From Sclerodactyla briareus (lineage: Eukaryota; Echinodermata; Holothuroidea; Dendrochirotida; Sclerodactylidae): a DNA stretch of 64,000 nucleotides. Of the stretch, positions 35,561 through 47,779 are shown piece after piece. The stretch lies in assembly GCA_026419785.1 (NCBI GenBank), contig JAODTK010003965.1:243099-307098 (forward strand), written 5' to 3'. Position numbers and translations under genes: made by a program. Below the pieces are notes generated by a model, which was not told the DNA's origin, did not search any database, and worked only from the letters and a program-made list of their open reading frames with translations. How positions within the stretch are numbered: the stretch's first letter is position 1; the number at the start of each line of letters is the position of its first letter.

Positions 35561-38500
35561 TACTTCTTACAGTTTAATGGCAGTGCCCAGCATACACCCT
35601 GATCCTGTCAAAGTGGATACCTTCTTTGTGAGAGGACTTGTGATGTGTGGCATGGTGATGTTATGATGATCCTCTTGGAAAATTCCCCGGTAGACAGAAT
35701 CGCTGGGCATTACCATTCAGTATTGCCAAGGAAGAACAAGCAGGGAAGTGGCCTATGTAGGCTACTCTGGGATGGACCAAAAATATTGCTAGGACCCTCT
35801 CAGTGCACCTACAGTAATTTGCCACAATCTACTTCTGGCCACATGTGTAGCATGTGGAGTAGGGTTATAGGGGGTTAATTCCCTGTCTAGCACAGTTTAT
35901 TGAGCTGGATGCTACTCGTTGACCACAGGAGAGTTTATCTGGGTCAGTGAGCTGGCATACCCAACAACTGGCCCCTACCCCACTCCCAACTCAGTTTATA
36001 TTGTGTCAGAGGTTGATCGGGTGAGCCTGAAGCTATGCAGGTTGCCATCCAAGTTTGTTAGCAAAGTGTTTGACTATGAATAGAAGGATTATAGGCTAGC
36101 CATACTCCGGTGGAAAGGCCAGATATGCTACCAGGGCGATATCCTTCTCATCCATGGGAATATACAGATGTTCATCATTTCTCCACTTCAGGTAATGTCA
36201 TTGGTTTTGCTGTCTCAGGACATTCCACAACATGGCAATCGTTTGAGAACAACTTTGTCATTGCCCCAGGGGACCCAACGTCGGGCGGCTATTGGTTTTT
36301 CCACAAAACTGTTTTCCGGGGCAAAATGTGGTGTTCGAAGTGTGGCTTTGTTTGGACAACTCCCATTTTACTCTGGGACCCCCACCCCACAGCCACCTTG
36401 GGGTTTTTACAGAAACTTTGTAAGCAGACCGATTTGTCCCGAGTTCACCCTATATTGTTTCAAATGAGGGAAGATACATGTTGGTGGTTTACTGGCTATC
36501 ATCTTATCAGGCCCACAGTATATCGTTTGTTGGCTTTCGCCTCTCTGTTGCCCATGAAATAATCACACTTATAATGTGATACCTTAGCAACATTCGGTCT
36601 TGTTAACATGGGAGACTGGACGAAAGCCGCGTCGTCATAGAAATCATAATGTAAGCGCGTTCGTAATAGCTGTCGTCGTCGTATGAATCATCGTCGCCAA
36701 AGAAGAACATGGTACAACTGCAGGAGCAGAGGTAGAAAAGTAAATGTCGGTATTTGAACACTAGATATGGAAGGAACATTTTTTTTAATTGAACATTCAA
36801 GCACCCACATTGGGAAGAAGCGGACCAATGTGGAGTTAAGTTAGGTGGTAATGAGCCAAAAGTCATACATTTGTCTGACCCAAACCACATATGACACCAT
36901 TCAAGAACATCCAATTGGTCTTGTATTAAGGAGAGAAGGATGTTGGGGGACAATTTATCAAAAAAGACTGATTTAAAGAATATTGCTAAATGGGCATTGT
37001 TTTGTCATTGAAACACAAGTAGGTATAAAGTGAGCACCACTCAATCAACATGATATTAACGTTTCCATGTCTGGCAAGTTTGGGTAACAACATCAACTGT
37101 GATCATTTGTTGGCCGAAACACAATTAAAAACAAAACCTAGTTGCCCTTTCAATCATGGGCATCACTTAATGGGGAGGAGGGGGGGCTGTGGGGGGGGGC
37201 GAGGGGAGTCGTTTTTTTTGGCTTGCCTCAGTAGCCGCGTCGACAGGGCGAGGGTGGGGGGTAGGGATGGATGTGCAAGCATAAATTTATGCGCCGGCCC
37301 AAGTAGCAGGGGGTACAGGGCAACTCAGTGTAATTGCTTTTGCTTGAAAATCTTGGAAGTTTGACCGCAAAATTACCAGTACCCTCCACCTTGTATGGTA
37401 ATCTATGCAAAGTGAGAGGCTACCTCCATAAGACCATTAGACAGTGTCCTCCAAATTTAGCATCAACTGTTGTGCAGAGGGGGCCAGCTCAGCAGTCCTG
37501 TAAGCTAGATGCAAAATTTGGCTTAGGGAGTTTCCAGCTAACTTCAACAAGCTTTTGCCCACCCACGGTTCTATACTCCCTCTTTTTATTAGATTTTAGG
37601 AGAATTCTCCAAAGCCTTTTTGGTTTAGATCTGTCAAGTCACATGGTTTTTTTCAGAGGCTGAAACTCCCAAAACAGAACTTGTGCGAGTTGCACGAGCA
37701 TATACCAACGCGGACTTGCTTTCAAGCGTTTTCACTTCAGGGGTTTTGTCTACAGGCAAGTTGAGTAGAGTTGGTATAACTGTTACCCTCAGTGGCCCGG
37801 ATGTTGGAACATTGATACAAGCCGGATATTACCATGAGACTCTGGGAGAATGAAATCAAATCTGCAACAGGAACGTGCAAGGATAATTTTGGTTCAGCAG
37901 CGCATCTGGTCTATCTAACGACATGCAAATATGGGTTCTCTGCCCTGCCAATGGCAGAGTGCACCAGATGGTTTGGTGTCCAGGTCAGGGGCCTCACATG
38001 TCCTGCCCCCCCCCCCCCCACCGTTTTCCTTGCGGAGAATCGCAGTGAATTTTGAGACGTGATTTACCCTCAGATGAATAATGGAAGACGTTTGTCATGC
38101 TCCTAGCAGCTGGAAGGCAGCTAGTAATGGCGGCAAAGAGACCATCGCCACCATTTGCCAGGTTTCAGATCTCTTCCTGTCTGGCCAAACAGAAACTTCA
38201 CAGAAAGCAGACTCCCCTGTCTGTCACCTGTATATGCACCAGTGCCTGTGGCGCCTAGTGATGGTTCAGATACGCAGGGACAATGAGTGCCATCGCTCAC
38301 AATTGGCTCATGGACATGGTGGGCATCTCAATGGTTGGACAATGGCCCTCCTTAAGTTGATAACAGGAAGGTGAAATTATGGAGGGTAAGTCAGTCGATG
38401 TCATAGTGAATAGCAGTGAGCCCAGGGAAGCGCCATAGCACCAGTTTGTTCGTAATTTTTATAAACATTCTGCTAGTTGCCTTCTCCCTCATAGTTTTTT

Positions 38501-39639
38501 GTAGTTGCGGGATGACACCAAAAATTTCACAGAGGCTATGACTCTAGAAGATTAGTAACATTCTCAAGTATGATATGGTATATATAGTTGGTCTGCTGAT
38601 GGCTCCTAAGCTTCATACTGATAGTGTCAGAGGTATGCGATGCCCAGAGCAAGGAATCAGATTTTCCTTATGCATGATACAATCATTTATTGAAGCAAAG
38701 TTACCTTGGTATAAATCTTTGACGCAGCTTACTCTTTTATCAGCATCTCAGTGGAAAATATAAGGTGAATGATTGGAGTAAATAAGATTTTAGGTATCAT
38801 TAAGAGAACTTCCTCAAACTATGTGTAGTCTCCACCCAAGAAAAAGCCCTGAGAAATTTTCAGCCCTCTGTTCATTCATCCGCAAATTTGTAGATGTGGG
38901 GAACATCTCTTATACGCAGCTGTAACCAAAGGGAACAATGTGGACACTTCAAAACCAGATAAGTTAGGGGCTGCTTGCATGGTTGCAAGCGAGGTGTCCA
39001 GATTTTGTCTTTTGGTATTATAACGATTTACGAGACAGATATTGAGGTTATAACGAGCAACACACAGCTTGGATGAGACTGGACATAGAGGTGATTTAAT
39101 CTTGCACAGGGACCGGACAACCTCCAATTTCCAAAAGCATTCATAAACCTGGAGAGTTCCTTCCAAAAAACCTGGATATTCTTAGAAACCAATAGGCACA
39201 TGTCATTGTCAAGTAGCTGTGATAAAGACGATCGATCCACCAATTCATCGCAATCGGTACCCCAGCTCATTGGAGCACAGAAACATTGGTTTGTATCATA
39301 GAAGCTTAGCATGATAACGTATTTTCCACAAACTACAAGCTTACTTTGTTACTGTGGACATTTTTGGTATTTGCCCGAGACACACCAAAACTAGAGCACC
39401 AACGGTTTGCTGTAGCTCAGACTGCACAAAGGTACCAAGTCGAATGTACAATTGTGTAGGCAGTTTGAAACATTGGCCTGTTGCCCTTTAACGACTTTTG
39501 AACATGATCTTATAGGCCTAGGATGTCTTAGCACTGTGCAGTCAATAAATATTCAACACAATGGGCCAAGGGACACAGTGGACAGGCCTTGGGGGTCCTA
39601 AATCCCTGGGCACCCTGAAGGTTTACAGCGATTAGACCA
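35561..39639. other. About 4 kb with no recognised gene
   Basis: Nothing here matched a known family by eye. The longest frame is 150 codons (36110-36562, forward), with no domain I recognise; 37050-37364 and 38081-38374 are shorter and likewise unassigned. G and C runs occur near 37175-37200 and 38009-38021. Real exons of an unknown gene cannot be excluded. Confidence 0.3.
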
Positions 39640-40840
39640 TCATTATAGGAGATGAACAACAGCACTATGCAACAGAAATTGTAGGAGAAACAAGATTTTG
39701 CAGTTTCCATATAATGGGACCTAGGGGTCCCCAAATTCCGAATGGCCCTTAACCCAAGGACCATTACATGTAAAGTTTGAAGAAAATCAATTGACACTTG
39801 TGGGAGGAGTTACATTTAAGGTACCATTGTGTGAAAATTCAGGAAATGGGCCCATGGGCTCAAGTAGGCCTAGACCAAAAATTCCTGAACCACCCCAAGG
39901 AAAAGAACTGGTGCGGAGGCTCCGACAGCCTTGAACTTCCCCTCCAAATCATTGGGTAGGGGGAAGGGGGGTCCAAAAGGGAATTGGAGGGGGTGGGAGC
40001 AGTCTTCGAAGTTGATGTACCATCTCACCCCCAAACTACTCCTGTTTGTTTAATGTGATTATATACTACCACACAATTCCCAAATTCGAGTTTCTTGCGG
40101 GACAATGGTCCAATTGTATCCTCATCGGAATTCCCAATGGCCCTTTCCCCAAGGACCATTACATTAAGTTGAAGAAAATCAATGAAGCTGTGGGAGGAGA
40201 GCATTTCAGGTACCATTGTGTGAAATTTCATGATGGGCCATGGGCATAAGTAGGAATGGAGCAAAAATTCCTGTTAAACACTCCAAAGGGTAAAGCTGTT
40301 GACATAATTATGCACCCCATGTCCGCCACTGTGCAACAAAATTCGTAAGCAGAGAAAGAATGTTGCATTATTCCAATGATGGGCCCTAGGTCCACCACTG
40401 GGACTTGGGACGAAATTTCTGGGCAAAAACAACCAATAGATATGGCAATTGGACACCCATTGACTAGAACATTGAGCACTGGTGTGCAACAAAATTTGTA
40501 GGAGATACCAGATTTTTGCCTAAGTATTTAATATGATGGCCCTAGGCCCAAACGGGCCCCGACTGTCCAACATTCTCCGAACAACCCCCTATGGCCATCC
40601 ACCAAGGACCATACATGTAACTTTGAAGAGCATCAATTGAATAGTGTGGGAGGAGATGCATTTCATTGTAATATGGTGTGAAATACAAGATGGACCTCGG
40701 GCCCCAAATGGGACCTTGGACCAAAAATTCCTGAACACCACGTTAGTGGCATGTTAGAACATTCCTTATTCCAAACATCAGCACTGTGCCACAAATTTGT
40801 AGGGAGATAACATTTAAATTCACACATTAATGGCTTATAA
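39640..40840. repeat. Diverged repeat array with CAAGGACCATTACATG units
   Basis: AAGGACCATTACATGTAAAG followed by TTGAAGAAAATCAATTGA recurs near 39757, 40151 and 40602. ACTGTGCAACAAAATTTGTA-type text recurs near 39661, 40328, 40480 and 40784. Spacing is irregular (about 394 and 451 bp for the first motif), so units are diverged. Each unit carries GGGCCC-rich text such as CCTAGG and GGGACCTAGG. Confidence 0.65.
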
Positions 40841-41090
40841 TGCCCCTTTGACCTGGAACCTCGGCACAAAGGTCCAACATGGTCCATGGGTCAATAAACA
40901 TGTGTCCAAGTTTGAGTCGACATCCATCATGGAATTGACTGTTTGGGGGCCGAAAAAGCAATGTTGACACACTGGATAGATAGATGTAGATAAGATAATC
41001 TAGAAGATAGCAGATGGATAGAATAGAGATAGATAGATAGTGAATGCAGATTCCAATAGCTCAACCAGCCATAGCTGGTTGAGTTAAACA
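40841..41090 (+). repeat. Retroelement-like 3' end: CCAAGTTT motif, GATA microsatellite and terminal hairpin
   Basis: GTGTCCAAGTTTGAGTCGAC and CATCCATCATGGAATTGACTG lead into GGGGGCCGAAAAAGCAAT, then a GATA microsatellite (about 40972-41042), then a hairpin: GCTCAACCAGC at 41059-41069, loop CATA, GCTGGTTGAG at 41074-41083. Related text without the hairpin occurs at 51.9, 53.4 and 57.5 kb. This looks like the 3' untranslated end of a LINE, but no coding part is attached. Confidence 0.5.
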
Positions 41091-41527
41091 AACGTGACAG
41101 TCACAATTTATTCTCGCGAGGTTGGCAAGTCTGCTCTCATCCAGAAGTGATCATCTAGGTATCCTTTTTGGGTAAATTAAAATTTAGAAATGTCAGGCCT
41201 ACTTGGCCAAGGCGGACCGACTTGGGAAGATTTCAGCCAAAAAAGTGCACACCAGGGTTCAGACCTTGTGAATGTCTAAGCCATTAGGGGGTCTTATTTC
41301 CCAAGGACTATGCATAAAGGAACAACCTCCTCCTAAACATTTACCGGACAGGCAACCCTCGTCGGAATGCCAAAGGGATAGTAGGCGTTTAACCCTTGAA
41401 GATCCTGTGTTTCTAGTCGGCTCTAACTCTAAAAGATGTTCAATCAAGGGTGCAGTGACTACTCATTCGGGCAAATCATCCAGGTCTTCCAATACAACTG
41501 AGATATGAATGCATATTGCTTCTAATC
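41091..41527. other. No recognised feature
   Basis: A 78-codon forward frame (41272-41508) overlaps a reverse frame. Neither carries a known domain. Confidence 0.3.
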
Positions 41528-41805
41528 TCACTGACTTTGGTTCAGTTTCTGATATGCCGCGGGTTGATATTCCCAGGACAAATCAATGCTAGTATCGTTA
41601 ATCAGTTTGAATTTCCTGTTTATCATATAGTTGTACAGTGTTATGAAGTCTTGCCGTGTATGCCTCTTTAATTCAGGGTTGTCCATTTCAGTTCCTTCAA
41701 CTTCATCATAGCTGGCCTTGGGGTAAGCAAAAAGTATCATCGAAGGGCAGTGGACCACTGGTTGACCCCACAATTCATGATCCGAGATAAGCGGCTAACA
41801 CGAAG
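41528..41805 (-). CDS. Possible coding exon of an unrecognised protein
   Basis: On the reverse strand an open stretch of about 85 codons reads PLISDHELWGQPVVHCPSM, then LFAYPKASYDEVEGTEMDN and HTRQDFITLYNYMINRKF, ending SIDLSWEYQPAAYQK. It opens after a TTAG that could be a splice acceptor and ends near AAAGTCAGT, a possible donor. The amino-acid make-up (balanced, many aromatic and charged residues) looks more protein-like than its neighbours. I do not recognise the family. It may equally be a transposon protein or chance. Confidence 0.3.
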
Positions 41806-42985
41806 TACGTCACATTAGCAAAAATCACAGCAACAGACCTCAGTGAGTGTAAATTCTGTACCAACTCAATGGGACTTACTCGTTTTCCAAACTTCAACCA
41901 CTTTTATGTATCAGTTCCTCCAGTTCACATAACAGCTGGAACATGTTGTCATCAAGATTTTGTAAAAGGGATACCTAAAATTTTGCAAACACGCGCAGAC
42001 CAAAAGTGAGTGTAGTACTCCGACATTAAAAATTTAGGCGAGGCCTAAGCTTCAGTGTGCAAAAAAATAACGTTAGGCACAGTGCGTCCACGCGCTGACG
42101 TAACGCTGAATCAATGAATAGTTCGTACCGTCTCCCGCAAACATTCTTCCTCATTGCCCCGGGGGCGATTCGGAGTGTTCGTGACAATTGAAGAAAACAA
42201 CTAAGGCCAAGTAAAAAAAAAAAAAGTTTTCTCGTCCTAATGCTGAAATTTTGGGCATGAGGGCCTTTTTTTTTCTTTTTTTTTTTCTCTCAGACAGTCA
42301 GAATACCCATATTTAGTACTGTATCCGGTACAGCATTGTCTGGAATTGAGCATGAGGCTTCTTTTTTTCTTTTTTTTCCCGAGGTTATACCCCTATGGCA
42401 ACAAAGCCATCACAAAATGTTACTAAATAGTTTGCTGACATCAGTAGTAAGCTTTTTCCTTATTTTAAACCATATTTTGAAGAAGAAGTTATCAATGTGA
42501 AGTTGTAAAAAAAAAAAGAAATTTGGACAATTATCTAAAAAAGGTGCGGGCGGGGGTTGGGGGAAGAAGAATGCTTTTTTTTTTGTTACTTGGCCTAAAA
42601 CTAAAGGAGGGCAAAGTTCATGCAAGCAATTCTCTGAAGGGATGTGTCATGTTGTCACTGTGTTAATGTTGTTAGTAACACTGCACTTCTTGTTGTTACT
42701 GTTTTGGCTGGATAACTTAGCCGGCTACAGTTGGCTAGGCCTAGGCTAGCTAGTGTCGGTGGTTTTTTGCAGGGGCGCAAATGAATTATTCAATCAGGCT
42801 AATTAATGTTTAGACTAGTTAGGAGGCACAGTAGTGAATATGACTCTTAAAAAATAGTAGGACTACTTACTGTTCTTTAACCTCGAATCGACCGGATTGA
42901 TACCCACAGAAAGCATAGGTGGTAGAAGTTTATCAGATTATATCGAATAATCATAGGAAACTCCAGTATCTTAGTGGTCGTACTC
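41806..42985. other. No recognised gene; A/T homopolymer runs
   Basis: Contains A runs (about 42212, 42508) and T runs (about 42268, 42580) with repeated TTTTTTTTCTTTTTTTT tracts near 42270 and 42365. No gene was identified. Confidence 0.35.
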
Positions 42986-42989
42986 GTAA

Positions 42990-43105
42990 ACGAACGCGGC
43001 CGCACCGGTACGGTGCGTCGACAAGTTGAATTCGCCACCGTACCGGCGGCCTAACACACTAGCACTAGCAGTAACACTAAACACAGGACCATGGCGCGCC
43101 TAGCG
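42990..43105. other. CpG-rich inverted repeat with clustered rare restriction sites
   Basis: CCGGTACGGTG at 43005-43015 is perfectly inverted as CACCGTACCGG at 43036-43046, and GCACCG/CGGTGC (43002-43016) forms a smaller hairpin. Sites for NotI (42996), AgeI (43004), SalI (43017), EcoRI (43028), NcoI (43089) and AscI (43093) fall within about 105 bp. No promoter, vector backbone or antibiotic gene is seen nearby. Confidence 0.6.
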
Positions 43106-43224
43106 TAGCGCGTGTGCTTTTTCGGTATGAACACAGACCTGGTATGTATATTCATAGTCCCAGAGACCTCAGTCTTGTTCGGATGTAATTATATCCCCAC
43201 TTCGAGGATATTATGGTTTTGGCT

Positions 43225-43600
43225 TCACCGTCTTTCTGAAAAACGTTTTTTGTTGAGTAACATGAGTTGCAGAAAGTTTATGAAACGTTTTACAGAACAT
43301 TTCGACAAAATGTTTTAGTAATATTTGTGTTTTATTTGATATTTATGAGTAACAGCGGATCAAGGAAGCCGAGCGCTAATCTAACAAACTCCGACATCAC
43401 TAGCTCAACCTAACCTGTTTTGGAGTAGGCTAACTGTTTGTCGCTAAAGGTTTATGGAGCAATTTTAAAAAAAAAATTTCCAAAACGTTTTTTAAAACGT
43501 TTTGTAAAACGTTTTAAAAACATTTTTCCTACATCTATGTTACTCAACAAAAACATTTTTAAAACCATTTGTTTGAAATTGTTTTTGAAACGTTGCTTGT
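43225..43600. mobile_element. MITE-like foldback rich in AAACGTTTT
   Basis: AACGTTTTTTGTTGAGTAAC at about 43242-43261 is inverted near 43537-43560 (ATGTTACTCAACAAAAAC). Between the arms AAACGTTTT or its variants occur at least four times. The right arm lies immediately upstream of the LINE at 43.6 kb. No coding region. Confidence 0.5.
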
Positions 43601-45150
43601 GCTTGTAGGACGCCCATGTATATTATTTGTAACCAAGTCAATGAGGGAGCTGCCAGACGATTGGAAAAAAAGCGAGAGTCACACCAATTTTTAAGAAGGG
43701 GTAGACAAGATCCTTGTAACTATCGCCTCAGTCAGCGTAACATCAGTGCCTGTAAATATTGGAGTCTATCATCAGAGATCACCTTAACGCATACTTCAAA
43801 CAAAATAACATCATATATCGGAGCGGGCCACATGGATTTATGGCCAGACGTTCCTGTACTACAGCATTACTCGAGACAATGGAGGATTTTACAAGTTATA
43901 TCGATCAAGGACACGCCTTTAATGCGGCGTATCTGGATTTCAAAAAGGCCTTTGACTAGCTCTGTACCTCACAGCGCCTATTAAAAAAACTTTTTCACCT
44001 TGGAATAAGAGGACCATTACTGAATTGGATCGAGGACTTTCTTACTGGAAGATCACAGCAAGTTAGTGTGAATGGTTCAGAGTCTTCCTGGGAAGGTGTT
44101 ACCAGTGGAATCCCTCAAGGAAGCGTCCTTGGGCCTACATTGTTCATTGCTTTTATAAATGATTTACCTAAAGATGTGGAATTCACTGTCAAGATATTTT
44201 GCCGGATGGACCAAACCACTAAAATGTTACAATTTGTGTTCTGATGTTGGACGAAGAAAGCTACAAGAGGATCTTTATCGTATCAGCAGTGGTCACTTAA
44301 ATGGCAGTTACCATTAATACTCAGAAGTGTAGTGTGAGGCATTTTGGGCGTAGCATCTCAGGTTGGGTATTTCAGTATGTCGTTGCATCAGGGGACTACC
44401 AGCTTGTGACAACATTATTGGAGAAGGACCTCGGAATATACTTCGATCCAACTCTGAAGTTTTCAATTCACATTGCTGAAATTGTTAAAAAGGCAAATAG
44501 TAGGCTTGGTCTTATAAATAGGGCTTTTTCTTCGTCGGATGAAACTTTGTTCAAAATTTTATACAAAAGTCTAGTGAGACCGATCTTGGAATATTGTAAC
44601 GTTATTTGGAGTCCCTTCTTGAAAAAGGATATTTTACAATGGAAAAGTTCACAGCGAAGAGGTACAAAACTTGTTTGTGCTTTGAGGGACTTGTCTTATG
44701 AGACCAGATTGGAGTATTAGACCTTTCCTACATTGATCTATAGGCGGGCCAGAGCTGATGCTATTCAAACTTATAAAATCTTGAACAGCCTGGAGAATGT
44801 AGACAGAAACTATTTTTTCAGTCAAGAGACACTGGTTACACAACTAGGAATTTCTCGTCAATGGTCTTTTTAAAACAAGTACTTTGCTCCGGCATCATAG
44901 TTTCTCCTGTAGGACAATTAATCTATGGAACAGTACCGGAAAATGTCACACAGGCAGAGTCACTGAACTCATGCAGAATAGTGGATGACTGTTGGGTGTT
45001 GGAGTATTCAATGGATGTTCGAGCGATGGCCATGGAACATTTTTAGTTACTGACTCCTCATCGTTGGATGTTCCGTTTATGGAGGGCATTACAAGGCACT
45101 GCCTTATTCCTGTGCCCCAGGTCCAGTAAGTTCCAGTAAGTAGTAAGTGG
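43600..45150 (+). pseudogene. LINE ORF2 reverse transcriptase, CR1/Jockey-like, 5'-truncated and frame-disrupted
   Basis: Translation shows, in order, LPDDWKK-like and DPCNYR (43640-43730), ESIIRDHLNAYFKQNNI, GFMARRSCTTALLE..EDFTSYID, AAYLDFKKAFD (the first catalytic-region landmark, with the usual LDFKKAFD), [22 protein letters not shown], a degraded FADD region, then NTQKCSVRHFG, LGLINRAFSS, LYKSLVRPILEYCNVIWSPFL and RRGTKLVCALRDLSYETRLE. The end contains PENVTQAESLN..(R)..DDCWV. These match CR1/Jockey-type ORF2. There are stops and frame changes at several places (at least four), so it is inactive. A tail of AGTAAGT repeats near 45125-45148 marks the 3' end. Confidence 0.9.
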
Positions 45151-45610
45151 AGGACATGTTTGGTCCTGGAAAAAGTGAAGGTCATTCAAGGTCACCAGAG
45201 GTCATTAAAGTGACGCGAGTTACAAAAGTTTGTCGGATTTCAATGAAACCTAGGTGGGTGTGGACGATGTGTGGTCCCCAAAAAGTGGAGGACACTTCGG
45301 GGTCATCAGGAGTCGAGTCCACGGTTTTGGGGGGGCCTAATTGCATATTTGCGCATTTTTCGAAAAGTGTTTGAGTTCCATGAAACTTGGAGGGTTGGGG
45401 ATAATAATTGGTCCTGAAAGAAGTGAAGGTCATTTCAAGGGTCACATAGAGGTCAAATTACGCTTAATATCGGGGTCATCAGAGGTCAAAGTCATGCTAA
45501 CTTGATAATTTGCGCATTTTTCGAAAGTTGGTTCGATTTACACGAATCCACATGGCAAACTATAATAACCATACGATCCCCCACTGCTCGCGAGGGGGGG
45601 ATTATCGTTG
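45150..45610 (+). repeat. Repeat of GGTCATCAGAGGTCA units, about 140-bp period
   Basis: GTCCTGGAAAAAGTGAAGGTCATT-like text, ATTTGCGCATTTTTCGAAA and CATGAAACTTGG recur about three times (for example 45160, 45410 and 45345, 45510). It ends near CTGCTCGCGAGGGGGG. The type is familiar from other marine invertebrate repeats, but no family is claimed. Confidence 0.55.
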
Positions 45611-46639
45611 TCCCGGTTTTACCGCCAGCCTATGTCTAGTTAATTTCATGGAACTAATGAGATAAAAAATTATTGCCTACAAAGGGAGACGAAACAAGTG
45701 AGCACTTTAGCTGGATAAACGTTTACACTGTATCACTGTAACAAGAAAACAAAGTGCAGCAAGTGCTGTACTTAGCTCAAACTGCACAGATGGACTGAAT
45801 GTTTCATTGCAAAAAAGACCGATTTTAGAGGTGTAGTGTTAGTTCAGTAGGGCCCTTGAAACTTCTGCCTGGTTTTACTGTTGTACTATATTTCATTTAT
45901 TAGCTACTCATAAGAATGGAGGAATTGCAAGAATGCTGATTTCCCGCTTTGTAGTCGAGAGATTCACAAAACGTACATTTCACACAATAGCTAATTCAAC
46001 CGGCAACAGGCTGTCCTAAATTAATTTAGGACAATGTCTTTTTTATTAGGTGACATGGGGGAGTGGCAACCACACAGGAAAAAAATCGAAGAGGAATGTG
46101 TTCTAAAAGCGGCGAGGAGGGCTGGCGGGGGGCGGGGGGAGGGCGGCGTTTTATAGAAGCGGCATGTAGCGATTTTACCCGCCCGGCCCGCGTGGCCGCG
46201 TGGTATTCGTAATCGATTTCCGGATATTTCTTCACTTACTGGCTTATCAGGCGCGTCTCCGGGGGGGGGGGGCGCGCCACCGGCAGAGGAGGAGGGAAAA
46301 AAGGGAAAAAATCAGCCTAAAATCGACAACAAACGTTACACCGTTTAAACCCAATCGACACCCATTTATCAGGCGCGGTTTTACTATAATATCCTGCCCA
46401 ATCCTCTTTATACGATTTACCTCAGCCATACGACGGTGCATCGCTTAGATGGCCACGACATAAATACACCTTCCCCACCCCCCCGCCCAATAGTGAGACA
46501 TTACAGTCAGGTGGCATCTTAAAACCAAGTGAGGGGGCAACCAGCGTCACAGACATCAGGGCGAAGAATGAGGAGAAGTAAGAGAGGGGTGAAGCAAAAG
46601 TGAAGTTTAGGCCTACACAGAGTGCTCACAAAAAGGTGG
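45611..46639. other. No recognised gene; GC-rich patch
   Basis: Includes a GC-rich stretch (about 46110-46290) with a G run near 46260. GTGGCAACCACAC near 46066 also occurs at the end of the small element at 63.4 kb. No reading frame of interest. Confidence 0.3.
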
Positions 46640-47643
46640 GTTCTTAGTCAACTTCGCCCGTTAATCCCCCCCCCCCCCCAATGAAATTTGTAATTGCCCC
46701 AAAAAATATTCTGTAGTCAGTATTGACGACCCCGGTTGATATAGACCTGGTAATTGTTGTTTTCCATGACAAGAAGTTAGGCAGTAGGCCTAATTGCTGC
46801 CAAAATTTGCCTCAATGCATCGCGCGTGGTATAGTGTGGAATTCGTCCCGTTGCGCTCCCGTATACCGACATCTCTGCAAGCTCTCTATATGGGAAATTT
46901 CGTCCCTATTGGCCCCGCTTATAAATCTCTGTGAGATGAAGTATATACACCAAAACATCCTCATTGAACTTGACAACTTCAATCAACCCTCTTTGGGATT
47001 ACGAAACCCTTCAGCCTCTTGTCGTTGGCTTCCTCTCGTCAACCACGTGCAATTTAAAACCCACTTAGTATCCTAGGCGATCCAGACTGCTTTGGATTTT
47101 CAACGCGTGTTTTCTCCATGGGCTATACTCGGAAGTTGCTGCTCTCTCTGGCAAAACGTTATATCAGGATTGGCGACAGAGTAGCAGCTCTAATGTTGGA
47201 CTGAATGTCTTAAATCTCTGCTGGGATTATGATTTTCTCAGATGTGCTCTGGAAATCTGAGAAAAATGGCGTGCTATCGCGCCGCATGGTGGAAGTGGTA
47301 GGACGCAGCAATTGGGAAACATTTATGTGCGGGAAAAGTTCTTGGGAAGCAACGATAGGACCGAGGTGTCTAGCACAATGTCAAAATTTTTCCACCGATT
47401 ACAAAATTGTGATATAAAATGATCATTGAAACGCCCGGGAAAGGCCATTCCGCCAGCTGGGGGCTGCACATCAAAGAAGACGTGGGCCGCTCGCGCCAAC
47501 CATGGTGGCGTTCCGCTCAGTTAGTATTCTCGTTCCAACCGGGTTGCCCCTCTCAAGACGAAAAAGTTGGCGACGTCAATGCTCTAGCTCCCCTCCCTCC
47601 TCCTCCAGCGCCTCCCACGGTATATTTCTTGTTGACGCCACTG
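46640..47643 (+). mobile_element. hAT-like 'GACGCCACTG' family, second copy
   Basis: Runs parallel to 14395-15671. GTTGATATAGACCTGG, CAAGCTCTCTATATGGGAAA, GTGAGATGAAGTATA and CTCGGAAGTTGCTGC text occur in the same order. Near the end are CGCCCGGGAAAGGCCATTCC, CGCGCCAACCATGGTGGCG and the terminus TTGACGCCACTG. The left terminus is not clearly preserved. No coding region. Confidence 0.6.
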
Positions 47644-47779
47644 AAGTCAAGTACGGAATAGTAGGCCTACTATTCCTGCAATCGGGGTGACCTATATCTC
47701 TCGAACCTTTCTCAACGATTCGTGCCAAGCATGATTGGGCTTCGTTTAGATAGCTGGCAAAATCATCTCCCCACATTTC

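Noticed and set aside
36110-36562. 150-codon forward frame
   Set aside because: No domain or repeat support and no recognisable motif; frames of this length can occur by chance in 64 kb, so not called a gene.
42990-43105. Vector multiple cloning site
   Set aside because: Sites are clustered but surrounding sequence shows no vector features; kept only as a low-interest finding.
43600-45150. LTR retrotransposon or retroviral pol
   Set aside because: The order [15 protein letters not shown], then WSPFL..RR.TK and no integrase, protease or LTR matches a LINE.
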